32,365 nucleotides of DNA from an uncultured Methanobrevibacter sp. (GTDB lineage: Archaea; Methanobacteriota; Methanobacteria; Methanobacteriales; Methanobacteriaceae), in contig NZ_OMWD01000024.1 of the NCBI RefSeq assembly GCF_900314695.1, forward strand, positions 1-32,365, in the 5' to 3' direction. Shown piece after piece: positions 1-6,565 of this stretch. Positions within the stretch are counted from its first letter, which is position 1. Each line of letters starts with the position of its first letter. A model generated the notes under the pieces. It saw only the letters and a list, made by a program, of their open reading frames with translations, did not search any database and was not told the DNA's origin. A program made the translations under genes and the position numbers.

Positions 1-95
1 CACGCAACTGGAAATGTCAAAAATGCGAAAAAATACTTGATAGGGATATAAACGCAGCAATTAATATTCTAAACCGCTGGTTCAACGGGGATTAG
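1..95 (+). CDS. tnpB: TnpB (IS200/IS605-family OrfB) C-terminal fragment, cut by window edge
   Basis: Reading from base 3, the last 30 codons give a C-terminal TnpB tail. It has half of the zinc finger (CQKC) followed by DRDINAAINIL, the conserved Asp-containing motif of the RuvC-like nuclease domain. TnpB is the RNA-guided nuclease of IS200/IS605 elements (established family knowledge). The protein stops at TAG 93-95, soon after the conserved motif, so the C-terminal extension is short. The gene begins outside the window, so its integrity cannot be judged. The right-end hairpin lies 48 bases downstream, as expected for this type of element. Confidence 0.88.
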   Translation, partial: RNWKCQKCEKILDRDINAAINILNRWFNGD

Positions 96-142
96 CCTGC
101 TAAAATACTTAAATTAACCATTATTAAGTGAAAATAATTCAG

Positions 143-176
143 GAATCCTCATCCTCTATAGGATGGGGTGGTTCAA
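143..176 (+). mobile_element. IS605-type right-end hairpin with TTCAA end
   Basis: GAAT is followed by CCTCATCCT (147-155), a CTAT loop and AGGATGGGG (160-168), a 9-bp stem with one G-T pair. TGG and TTCAA (172-176) follow. The same layout recurs at 4867-4901 with a different but compensating stem tip. In IS605 elements the region from the tnpB 3' end to the right end is transcribed as the omega-RNA, and the bases just past the end serve as guide. The guide here would start near 177. The exact cleavage base is inferred. Confidence 0.75.
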
Positions 177-205
177 GTTATTGCCTATATTTAAACGGTG
201 ATTAA

Positions 206-832
206 CTATTCAATATTGTTAAATTCCCTTTGTGCATTCTCATAGAAGTATCCGAGCTCTCGACCATTTACGAATATGTGACTTACTGTAATTGAAACGC
301 TCATTTCAAAGTTTTCATTTACTTTCCCCCATGTGATTAGGGGCTGGATAGCTTTTCCTTCAACAGTACAATTTGTTATCATGTCAAAATCAACCCATGG
401 AATGCATGAAAAATTGGCAATGTTTGTCAAATCCCTTTTCTCCATTTCAATGAAAAAGCTTTCACTTTTGCCGCTTAAAATATCCGTTGATAAGTCTTTA
501 ACATAATCATGCCATTGGATAATGTTTTCAAATTCCTGTGGAGTTTTTACTTTCATTTCACAGTAAATTCCTTCATCTTCATTCATTATTGGGGTTACAC
601 CATCCAAATAATTAAATTCAACTGCTTTATTGTCAATTATTCTTCTTTTAAGTTCATCAACAGAGTTTACTGCATTCATCAGACATCCAAGGCTCATTAT
701 GAAAAATGATTTGCCATTTTCATGACACCAGTTCCACAGCTTTTCAACATTAACTCTTGCAGACATTGAATATCTGGCTGATTGAAAATTAATAAAAGGA
801 TTTTCATCTAAATTAAATTCAATTTCCCTCAT
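206..832 (-). CDS. Chloramphenicol acetyltransferase (CatA)-like acyltransferase
   Basis: At 208 aa this is the usual size for trimeric type A CATs, which move acetyl from acetyl-CoA to a hydroxyl group. The N-terminal PFINFQSARYSM region, the FFIMSLGCLMNAVN helix and the C-terminal SVSITVSHIFVNG core all fit the fold. The catalytic histidine is H185. The family signature HxxxDG reads HIFVNG here, so the structural Asp is Asn189. True resistance enzymes keep that Asp, so chloramphenicol may not be the substrate. The start is the ATG at 832, with an A/T TATA-like box about 25 bases upstream. It is divergent from the NADH oxidase-like gene. Family is clear; substrate is unknown. Confidence 0.85.
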   Translation of the reverse strand: MREIEFNLDENPFINFQSARYSMSARVNVEKLWNWCHENGKSFFIMSLGCLMNAVNSVDELKRRIIDNKAVEFNYLDGVTPIMNEDEGIYCEMKVKTPQEFENIIQWHDYVKDLSTDILSGKSESFFIEMEKRDLTNIANFSCIPWVDFDMITNCTVEGKAIQPLITWGKVNENFEMSVSITVSHIFVNGRELGYFYENAQREFNNIE

Positions 833-907
833 TTAAAAAACCTTAATCTTTTTATATCATTTTTTAATATATATTATATTGTATAAATCTTTAATGGGTT
901 TGTTATA
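833..907. promoter_or_regulatory. Divergent promoter region, CAT-like / NADH oxidase-like
   Basis: These 75 bases separate two divergent start codons. On the plus strand, TTGTATAAATC ends about 18 bases before the ATG at 908. On the minus strand, GATATAAAAAG lies about 25 bases before the ATG at 832. Both fit archaeal TATA boxes with very short leaders. Transcription starts are inferred. Confidence 0.5.
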
Positions 908-2239
908 ATGAAAGTAGTAATCGTAGGTGGTGGAGCTGGAGGAATCTCAACAGCTTCAAATATTCGCAAATTGGATCAAAATATAGAAATTACAGTTCTC
1001 ACAAGAGACAATAAGGTAGCATATTCACCATGCGCCATTCCTTATGTATTGTCAGGTACAATCGAATCATTTGATGATATTGTAATGAGAACTCCTGAAG
1101 ATTATAAGGAAAAGAACATAGACGTAATTACAGAAGTGGAAGTAACTGAAGTTGACAGTGACAAAAAAACTGTTACTTATGAAAAAGATGGCAAAAAAAC
1201 TGTCATTGATTATGACAAATTGGTTTTAGCTACTGGCGGTAATCCGTTCGTCCCTCCAATGCAAGGGGTGGAACTTGATGGAGTATTCAGAATCAGAAAT
1301 ATTGACGATGGTATTAAAGTGCAGGAAGCAATGAAGGATGCCAAAAGTGCTATTGTAACTGGTGCAGGTTTGATAGGTATTGAAATTGCATTTGCCCTTA
1401 AAAAACAAGGCTTGAATGTTATTTTAAGTGAAATGTTGCCTCAAATTGTACCAAGATCCCTTGATAAGGACATGTCTGACATTTTAGTAAAGTATCTTGA
1501 AATGGAAGGTATCAATGTGGTTTTAGGAAAACCGATTACCAAATTGATAGGTGACGGAAAAGTTGAAAAGGCATGCTTTGGTGATGAGGATCTTTATGAT
1601 GCAGACATGGTTATTATGGCTACAGGTGTTCGTGCGGAACTTGACTTGGCGCGCATGGCAGGCTGTGAAATCGGAAGATGGGCTGTCTTGGTAAATGACA
1701 GGATGGAAACTTCTGTTGAAGATGTATATGCTGTAGGGGATTGTGTTGAATCCAAAGACTTGATTTTAGGTTCAAATACCATTTCTCAATTGGGTACAAC
1801 TGCAGTCCGCGAATCTAAAACATTGGCCCGTACCATTTGTGGCAAAAAGTCCAAATTCAATCCAGTTTTAAATTCAATGGTTTCAAAAGTGGGAAAATTG
1901 GAATTTGGTGCTGTAGGATACACTACAAGTTTTGCTCAACAAAACAGAATCAGACCTGTTGTACAAAAGGTACAAGCACTTACAAGAGCTCGCTATTATC
2001 CTAATGCCAAACCTATGGATATCAAAGTTATATGTGATGGAAACGGAACTATTATTGGTTGTCAAATCATTGCTGAAGAGAGAGTTGCTGAAAGAATCGA
2101 TACAATGACTTTGGCAATTACTGAAGGTTTGACATGCTTTGATTTAAGTAATATGGAATTTGCTTATGCGCCACCTGTATCAATGGTTACAGACCCATTA
2201 ATCCTTGCCGTTGAAGAGGTAAGTAAAAAATTTAATTAA
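908..2239 (+). CDS. FAD-dependent NADH oxidase / CoA-disulfide reductase-type oxidoreductase
   Basis: This 443-aa class III pyridine nucleotide-disulfide oxidoreductase has the FAD Rossmann motif VGGGAGG (6-12) and the single redox cysteine C42 in SPCAIPY. The NAD(P)H-binding motif is GAGLIGIE (152-159) and the second FAD motif is VYAVGDC (273-279). Enzymes with one such cysteine reduce O2, H2O2 or CoA disulfides with NAD(P)H. In an anaerobic methanogen an oxygen-scavenging or thiol-disulfide role is likely (inference). Length is normal. The next gene, an Mrp-type ATPase, begins 25 bases later, so the two are probably co-transcribed. The exact electron acceptor cannot be read from sequence. 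Confidence 0.9.
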   Translation: MKVVIVGGGAGGISTASNIRKLDQNIEITVLTRDNKVAYSPCAIPYVLSGTIESFDDIVMRTPEDYKEKNIDVITEVEVTEVDSDKKTVTYEKDGKKTVIDYDKLVLATGGNPFVPPMQGVELDGVFRIRNIDDGIKVQEAMKDAKSAIVTGAGLIGIEIAFALKKQGLNVILSEMLPQIVPRSLDKDMSDILVKYLEMEGINVVLGKPITKLIGDGKVEKACFGDEDLYDADMVIMATGVRAELDLARMAGCEIGRWAVLVNDRMETSVEDVYAVGDCVESKDLILGSNTISQLGTTAVRESKTLARTICGKKSKFNPVLNSMVSKVGKLEFGAVGYTTSFAQQNRIRPVVQKVQALTRARYYPNAKPMDIKVICDGNGTIIGCQIIAEERVAERIDTMTLAITEGLTCFDLSNMEFAYAPPVSMVTDPLILAVEEVSKKFN

Positions 2240-2264
2240 TTAAAATATTTTGGAGATGATATTA

Positions 2265-3239
2265 ATGCCTGAACATGGTCACGGTCATCATGGTCACGGA
2301 GGCCAAATGACTCCTGAACAACAAAGACAAATGATTGAACAAGAATTGAGAATAGCAAAAAATCTTGGTCAGATTAAACATAAAATAGTTGTAATGAGTG
2401 GAAAAGGAGGAGTTGGAAAATCTACTGTTGCAGCTAACATAGCTGAGACTTTACAAAGCCTAGGCTTTAAAACCGGTATTTTGGATGCAGATATTCACGG
2501 ACCAAACATTCCAAAAATGTTAGGTCTTGAATTATACGGTGAAGCATTCAGTCAAAACCAATTCGATACATTCAAAGAAATCACTGAAGCAAGACTTGCA
2601 GAAAAAGATTTTGAAACAGATGAAGAAAAATTAGAATATATTGAATCTATTAAAGAGGAATTCAATACTACAATGTTTCCAGTAACATTGCCAAGCGGCT
2701 TGAAAGTAATGTCAATGGCATTTTTACTTGAAAGCATGGATACTCCAATCATCTGGAGAGGTCCTCAAAAAACAGGAGCAATCAAGCAATTGATTTCTGA
2801 CTGTAATTGGGGCGAACTTGATTATTTAATCATCGATAACCCACCAGGAACTGGTGATGAACCTTTAACAGTATTGCAAACTATTCCTGATGCAGATGCA
2901 GTAATCATGGTAACAACACCTAATGTCGTATCTCAGGAAGATGTTTTGAAATGTGTTAAGATGGTTGGCATGATGAACATCAAAAAAATCGGTCTTGTTG
3001 AAAACATGGCTTATTACATGTGTCCTCATTGCGGTGAAAAATTGCATATTTTCGGCAAAGGCAATGGTGAGAAGTTTGCTGAAGAGATGGAAATTGAATA
3101 TTTAGGTGATTTGCCAATTGAAGAAGCAGTTTCAAATTCACCAAATGAAGATGCAACTATTTCAACATTAAATCCTGATGATGAAGTTTCAAAAAGATTT
3201 AAGGAAATAGTTTTAGAAATAAATGAGAAATTTTGTTAA
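2265..3239 (+). CDS. Mrp/NBP35-type iron-sulfur carrier ATPase with His-rich N-terminus
   Basis: This is a 324-aa MinD/Mrp P-loop ATPase that in related proteins holds and delivers [4Fe-4S] clusters to apoproteins. It has the deviant Walker A GKGGVGKS (46-53), ADIHGPN, a DNPPGTGDEP stretch and a CPHC pair (253-256) that would bridge a cluster between two subunits. The first 13 residues are almost all His and Gly (MPEHGHGHHGHGG), suggesting extra metal binding. The ATG at 2265 is preferred because GGAG lies 9 bases upstream; an in-frame TTG at 2250 would start inside that site. The gene ends tail-to-tail with msrAB over a shared TTAA. Confidence 0.93.
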   Translation: MPEHGHGHHGHGGQMTPEQQRQMIEQELRIAKNLGQIKHKIVVMSGKGGVGKSTVAANIAETLQSLGFKTGILDADIHGPNIPKMLGLELYGEAFSQNQFDTFKEITEARLAEKDFETDEEKLEYIESIKEEFNTTMFPVTLPSGLKVMSMAFLLESMDTPIIWRGPQKTGAIKQLISDCNWGELDYLIIDNPPGTGDEPLTVLQTIPDADAVIMVTTPNVVSQEDVLKCVKMVGMMNIKKIGLVENMAYYMCPHCGEKLHIFGKGNGEKFAEEMEIEYLGDLPIEEAVSNSPNEDATISTLNPDDEVSKRFKEIVLEINEKFC

Positions 3240-4537
3240 ATCAGTGTAATGTTGATTATATAACTTACACGAGCTATATTTACGATGTATCCTAAGAAAT
3301 TAGGATCTTCCTTTAATTTTTTATTGTATTTTTCCAGTTTGTCTATGACGTATTCCTTGTTTTCGTCCATTACGTTTAAAGAGAAGTATTGCATTCCATT
3401 TTTATATTCCAAAGCATCGGTAAAGATAGGAACAAGATAATTGCCGTCATTACCATAGGGAATTTTGACTGTTTCTCCATCTTCAATGGAAATGATAAAT
3501 TCCTTGTCTTTGATGTATTCCTTAATTTCGGATTCAGTTTTTTCAATGGCTTTCTGGTTTTCGTTTTCGCCATGCATGTAAATCATATTTATATGATTTT
3601 TCAACTCTGGATGTTTTATTTCTTCGATTTTCATTGTATCTATTTTTTTCTTTTCATTGTTTAAATAATCTTCAACTTTGTCTTTTGGTATGAATTTCAA
3701 TGCTGCTGAGTTGATGCAATATCTTGGAGATCCTCCTAGTCCGTCATGAAACAGATGACCCAGATGTGAGTTTGATTTTGCACTTCTCACTTCTATGCGT
3801 GTTGTTCCATAGGAAAAGTCCCTGTTCTTTGTTATCACATCTTCTGAAATTGGCTTTGAAAATGCAGGCCAGCCACATCCCGAATCGAATTTGTCTTCAG
3901 AAGAGAATAGAATTTCACCATTTACTACGTCTACATATACACCATCTTCAAAAAAGTTATCATATTTTCCACTAAATGGTGGTTCTGTCATAGAAAGCTG
4001 TGTTATTTCATACTCTTCACGGGTCAGGTGGTCGAATTCTTTATTATTTATTAAATTTAAATCAACATGACAATAGCCTTGTGGGTTTTTCTCAAGGTAT
4101 TTCTGATGATAGCTTTCTGCAGGATAAAAGCTTTTTATTGCACCCACTTTAACAACGATTTTTTTAGGATCATCATTCTGCTTTTTGGCAAAAAATTTCA
4201 GGACACATTCTCTTTGTGAATCTTCTTGCCAGAAAACCCCACTTCTGTATTGTGTTCCAACATCATTACCTTGGCGATTGATGCTGTGGGGGTTAATAAT
4301 CATGTAAAACTTTTCCAAAATTTCCTCAAGGGCAATGATTTTTGGATTGTATGTGGCCTTGACGCATTCCGCATGACCTGTCTTGCCACTGCAAACCTTT
4401 TCATATGTTGGTGCAAGGTCGTGTCCATTTGCATAACCCACTTCTGTTTGATTCACTCCTTTCAAGCGTGAAACAAATGCTTCAACACCCCAAAAACATC
4501 CTCCAGCCAAATATATAATCTGTAATTTTTCAAACAT
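3236..4537 (-). CDS. msrAB: Methionine sulfoxide reductase MsrA-MsrB fusion with SseB-like C-terminal domain
   Basis: This 433-aa protein has three parts. Residues 5-165 are MsrA with the nucleophile C14 in GGCFWG; it repairs Met-S-sulfoxide. Residues 180-290 are MsrB (TEPPFSGKY, SGCGWPAF, nucleophile C274 in RYCINSAA); it repairs Met-R-sulfoxide. The zinc CxxC normally near residue 203 reads VVNG, so this is a zinc-free MsrB. Residues about 340-425 form an SseB-like domain (LVPIFTD at 368-374, then FLGYIVN), also present in the genes at 5427 and 5873. The ATG at 4537 is chosen because GGCFW then sits at the normal distance from the N-terminus. An upstream in-frame ATG at 4642 would add 35 atypical residues. 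Confidence 0.93.
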   Translation of the reverse strand: MFEKLQIIYLAGGCFWGVEAFVSRLKGVNQTEVGYANGHDLAPTYEKVCSGKTGHAECVKATYNPKIIALEEILEKFYMIINPHSINRQGNDVGTQYRSGVFWQEDSQRECVLKFFAKKQNDDPKKIVVKVGAIKSFYPAESYHQKYLEKNPQGYCHVDLNLINNKEFDHLTREEYEITQLSMTEPPFSGKYDNFFEDGVYVDVVNGEILFSSEDKFDSGCGWPAFSKPISEDVITKNRDFSYGTTRIEVRSAKSNSHLGHLFHDGLGGSPRYCINSAALKFIPKDKVEDYLNNEKKKIDTMKIEEIKHPELKNHINMIYMHGENENQKAIEKTESEIKEYIKDKEFIISIEDGETVKIPYGNDGNYLVPIFTDALEYKNGMQYFSLNVMDENKEYVIDKLEKYNKKLKEDPNFLGYIVNIARVSYIINITLI

Positions 4538-4794
4538 GTTAATTACTATATGTGTTAAATATTTAAACCTTGGCATTTCAAATTCCGGCAAAAATCTTTT
4601 TAATCTAATTAGTGCAAGAATACCATGAATTCTATAAGTCATGGATGAATTGCACCAAGGGAGGCATTATTTTTCAAATGCTCTCTGATGAAATTTAAAT
4701 AATATGATAACAAAAAATAATAAATGATATTGACAAAATTAAATTAAACTTTTTCAACGATAATCAAGTTAAAAAAGCAATATTAATTGAATAT
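4538..4794. other. Gene-poor stretch upstream of the orphan IS605 end
   Basis: I see no convincing gene here. The msrAB promoter should lie at the left side, with a TTTAAATATT box on the minus strand near 4560. A weak stem with GCATT/AATGC arms lies around 4664-4682 and could be a degraded left end of the IS605-type element, but I cannot confirm this. A 29-codon open stretch ends at the TGA 4798-4800 and has no start codon, so it may be debris of an interrupted gene. Confidence 0.35.
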
Positions 4795-4901
4795 GTCTGA
4801 ACCTTCGGGACGAGGGGGATAGCACGGTAATCCTATACTCATTAGAGTATACAGCCCGTGAAGTAAGAATCCTCAACTTCTATAAAGTTGAGGTAGTTCA
4901 A
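4795..4901 (+). mobile_element. Orphan IS605-type right end / omega-RNA-like scaffold without tnpB
   Basis: No transposase gene is present here. The segment has a perfect 7-bp hairpin TATACTC-ATTA-GAGTATA (4834-4851) enclosed by an imperfect outer stem, CTTCGGG (4803-4809) with CCCG-TG-AAG (4855-4863). It then has the terminal hairpin CCTCAACTT (4871-4879) / AAGTTGAGG (4885-4893) and TTCAA (4897-4901). The last part matches the tnpB-linked hairpin at 143-176 in frame, spacing and loop, with paired changes in the stem. This pattern fits the 3' omega-RNA region of a TnpB element whose coding part has been lost, or a small non-autonomous element. The guide would begin near 4902. Transcription is unproven. 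Confidence 0.6.
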
Positions 4902-4941
4902 AATAACAGTCAAATTAATAATATAGATTGGAGGAATTCTA

Positions 4942-5133
4942 ATGTTTTACAGTACAATAATGAAAATTGATTCAATTGATAGATTAAGAGATATTAGGGA
5001 TGCATTACTTGTAGAACAAGGTATAAATCCTACTCGTCAAGGAGAACAAGCTATTAAAGTAGTAGTTGAAAGAATCGATGAAATTCAAGCTACTTTAGAT
5101 AAATCAGCAACTAAAAATAGAAATCGTAAGTGA
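4942..5133 (+). CDS. Small uncharacterised protein (63 aa)
   Basis: I do not recognise this gene. It is a soluble 63-aa protein, mostly predicted helix, with alternating charged and hydrophobic residues (SIDRLRDIRDALLVEQG, IKVVVERIDEIQ) and a basic tail KNRNRK. TGGAGGAAT places a strong ribosome-binding site 7 bases before the ATG at 4942, which favours this start over the ATG at 4960. The next gene overlaps its stop codon in a GTGA arrangement, indicating translational coupling. It sits directly after the orphan IS605 end. Confidence 0.7.
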   Translation: MFYSTIMKIDSIDRLRDIRDALLVEQGINPTRQGEQAIKVVVERIDEIQATLDKSATKNRNRK

Positions 5134-5414
5134 TTTTAGTGTTAAGACGTGTTAGTAGCAACAGACGACTTTTAAGAAAAAGAATGTATAAGTCACCACA
5201 TTCTCGTCATAGAAATTCACTATATTATCGTGAAAACAAAAATCAGGCTAAACCTCATCAGGAAGAATATAGAACTTCCCATGCTCCTGTTGTAAAACGT
5301 AAAAGAAGGCCTAAAAGAGAAGTTATTAACGGCTTTAAAATGTCTTATAGGTACAAATACTATAAGGATGATGTTGTCGAGGAAGATGAGACAGAAGAAG
5401 ATTTGGATGAATAA
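5130..5414 (+). CDS. Small uncharacterised protein, basic body with acidic tail (94 aa)
   Basis: I do not recognise this gene. The GTG start at 5130 overlaps the TGA of the preceding gene by 4 bases, so the two are probably translated together; an in-frame GTG at 5139 is the alternative. Residues 1-75 are very rich in Arg and Lys (RRLLRKRM, VKRKRRPKRE), while the last 15 residues are almost all Asp and Glu (DDVVEEDETEEDLDE). Such a charge split is typical of nucleic-acid-binding or chaperone-like tails, but no domain is visible. Function unknown. Confidence 0.6.
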   Translation: MILVLRRVSSNRRLLRKRMYKSPHSRHRNSLYYRENKNQAKPHQEEYRTSHAPVVKRKRRPKREVINGFKMSYRYKYYKDDVVEEDETEEDLDE

Positions 5415-5426
5415 TCTCTTCTTTTT

Positions 5427-5870
5427 TTAAATTTCTCCGTTTCTTCCCATGTTAAAGTTTTGAGAATGGGGATTGATAACAAAGCCCTGGAAATATTCAT
5501 CCTCTTCAGCTATTTTTGCAATGTCTTCAGGTGTCAGGACTTTCATCTCAAGATTGTCTAAAAACAATTCTGATATTTTTGAACTTCCCAAAGCGTATTC
5601 TCTGATGTCTGTAAAGATAGGAATGATATATTCATTGCTTGTATCACTCAGCATTAATTTTACAAATTCATTTTTTTTATCGATTAATGTAAAGTAAATC
5701 TCTTTGGGATATGTGTCTTTGATGTTGTTTTTTATTGCATCAAGCTCTATTGAATTTTCATCTTTCAATTTTTTTGCCATGTCAGCATAGATCTGAATAT
5801 AATCCTTAAGCTGACTTTTGGAAGCTTTTACATTATTTTTCTGATAGTCTTCGTAATCTTTAGGAGTCAT
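5427..5870 (-). CDS. SseB-like domain protein (147 aa)
   Basis: The core carries the SseB N-terminal-type signature IIPIFTD (82-88) followed by a GFVINP turn near the C-terminus. This is the same pattern as in the MsrAB tail and the gene just upstream. The N-terminal 60 residues are charged helix. There is no signal peptide or membrane segment. SseB-like domains are poorly understood; in enterobacteria the name comes from a sulfurtransferase-activity enhancer, but the biochemical role is not settled. The start codon lies 2 bases after the stop of the 5873-6358 gene, so the two form an operon on the minus strand. Confidence 0.72.
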   Translation of the reverse strand: MTPKDYEDYQKNNVKASKSQLKDYIQIYADMAKKLKDENSIELDAIKNNIKDTYPKEIYFTLIDKKNEFVKLMLSDTSNEYIIPIFTDIREYALGSSKISELFLDNLEMKVLTPEDIAKIAEEDEYFQGFVINPHSQNFNMGRNGEI

Positions 5871-5872
5871 AC

Positions 5873-6358
5873 TTATTCACAGCAATCGTGAACATCTTCG
5901 CTGCCAATAACAAAGTCCCATTGTGGTGCGTTAACTGCAAGACCAATGAATCCTTCATCATCAGAGTAATCAGCTAAAATTTCACTTCCAACTTTTTTAT
6001 CACATTCAAATTCATTTTCACCGAATTGTTCTTTAAAAACAGCAATAGCTTCTTCGGCTTCTTTTTCATCGGTATAAACAGGAATGACGAATTCTTCATC
6101 TTCGTCTTCTTCACTGACAATTAGTGCAACTACTTCCTTTTCTTCACTCAAAGCATTTGAAACGATGATGAACTCTTCATGGAATACTTGGTGTTCAATT
6201 TCATGGTATATTTCACCAAGCTCTTCAATCTGTTCTTTGTTGTCATCTTCAAAAGATTCAGGAAGTTCTTCTGAATTTTCCAATTCCTTTTCTATTTTTA
6301 CATTCAACTCATCGTCAAGTTCTATAAATTTTTCTACTAATTGTTTAAGTTCACTCAT
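5873..6358 (-). CDS. SseB-like domain protein, acidic (161 aa)
   Basis: This is the first gene of a two-gene minus-strand operon. It is strongly acidic, with a long Glu/Asp-rich N-terminal helix. VIPVYTD (91-97) and GFIGLAVNAPQWDF near residues 136-149 match the SseB-like signature of its neighbour and of the MsrAB tail. The last residues include a Cys pair (DCC, 158-160). GGTGG on the minus strand lies about 9 bases before the ATG at 6358. A pair of inverted repeats about 115-165 bases upstream (6474-6524) may control it. Confidence 0.72.
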   Translation of the reverse strand: MSELKQLVEKFIELDDELNVKIEKELENSEELPESFEDDNKEQIEELGEIYHEIEHQVFHEEFIIVSNALSEEKEVVALIVSEEDEDEEFVIPVYTDEKEAEEAIAVFKEQFGENEFECDKKVGSEILADYSDDEGFIGLAVNAPQWDFVIGSEDVHDCCE

Positions 6359-6473
6359 AATAATCCACCTAATTAATTAATAATCGTTAAAAAAAGTCTT
6401 TAAAAACAAATGAACATTCTCTTCCTAAACACCACTAAAGGAATACAAACGAATGCTCATTTCAACCATCACC

Positions 6474-6524
6474 ATTGTTCATATTATAAAAAAATAGTAT
6501 ATAACAATATGAACAATACTATTT
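6474..6524. promoter_or_regulatory. Two interlocked inverted repeats upstream of the SseB-like operon
   Basis: ATTGTTCATATT (6474-6485) is repeated inverted as AATATGAACAAT (6506-6517), a perfect 12-bp pair. AAATAGTAT (6492-6500) is repeated inverted as ATACTATTT (6516-6524), a perfect 9-bp pair that interlocks with the first. A run of A/T between the arms resembles a TATA box. The arrangement suggests an operator or alternative structures in the 5' region of the SseB-like operon. It also lies after the stop of the 6566 gene, so a role at that transcript end is possible. Confidence 0.5.
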
Positions 6525-6565
6525 ATAATTTCAACCTATATAAAGTTTTAGTTTCTCAATAGATA

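Noticed and set aside
160..180. Possible tRNA fragment from the GGTTCAA-like sequence
   Set aside because: The GGTTCAA is the right end of the IS605 hairpin; no acceptor or anticodon stems surround it.
4542..4642. Extra 35 N-terminal residues for MsrAB from the ATG at 4642
   Set aside because: These residues cover the A/T promoter region and are not MsrA-like. The ATG at 4537 places GGCFWG at its usual position.
4651..4690. Left end of the orphan IS605 element
   Set aside because: Only a weak stem with mismatches is seen, and no second copy is available in the window for comparison, so it is mentioned but not called.
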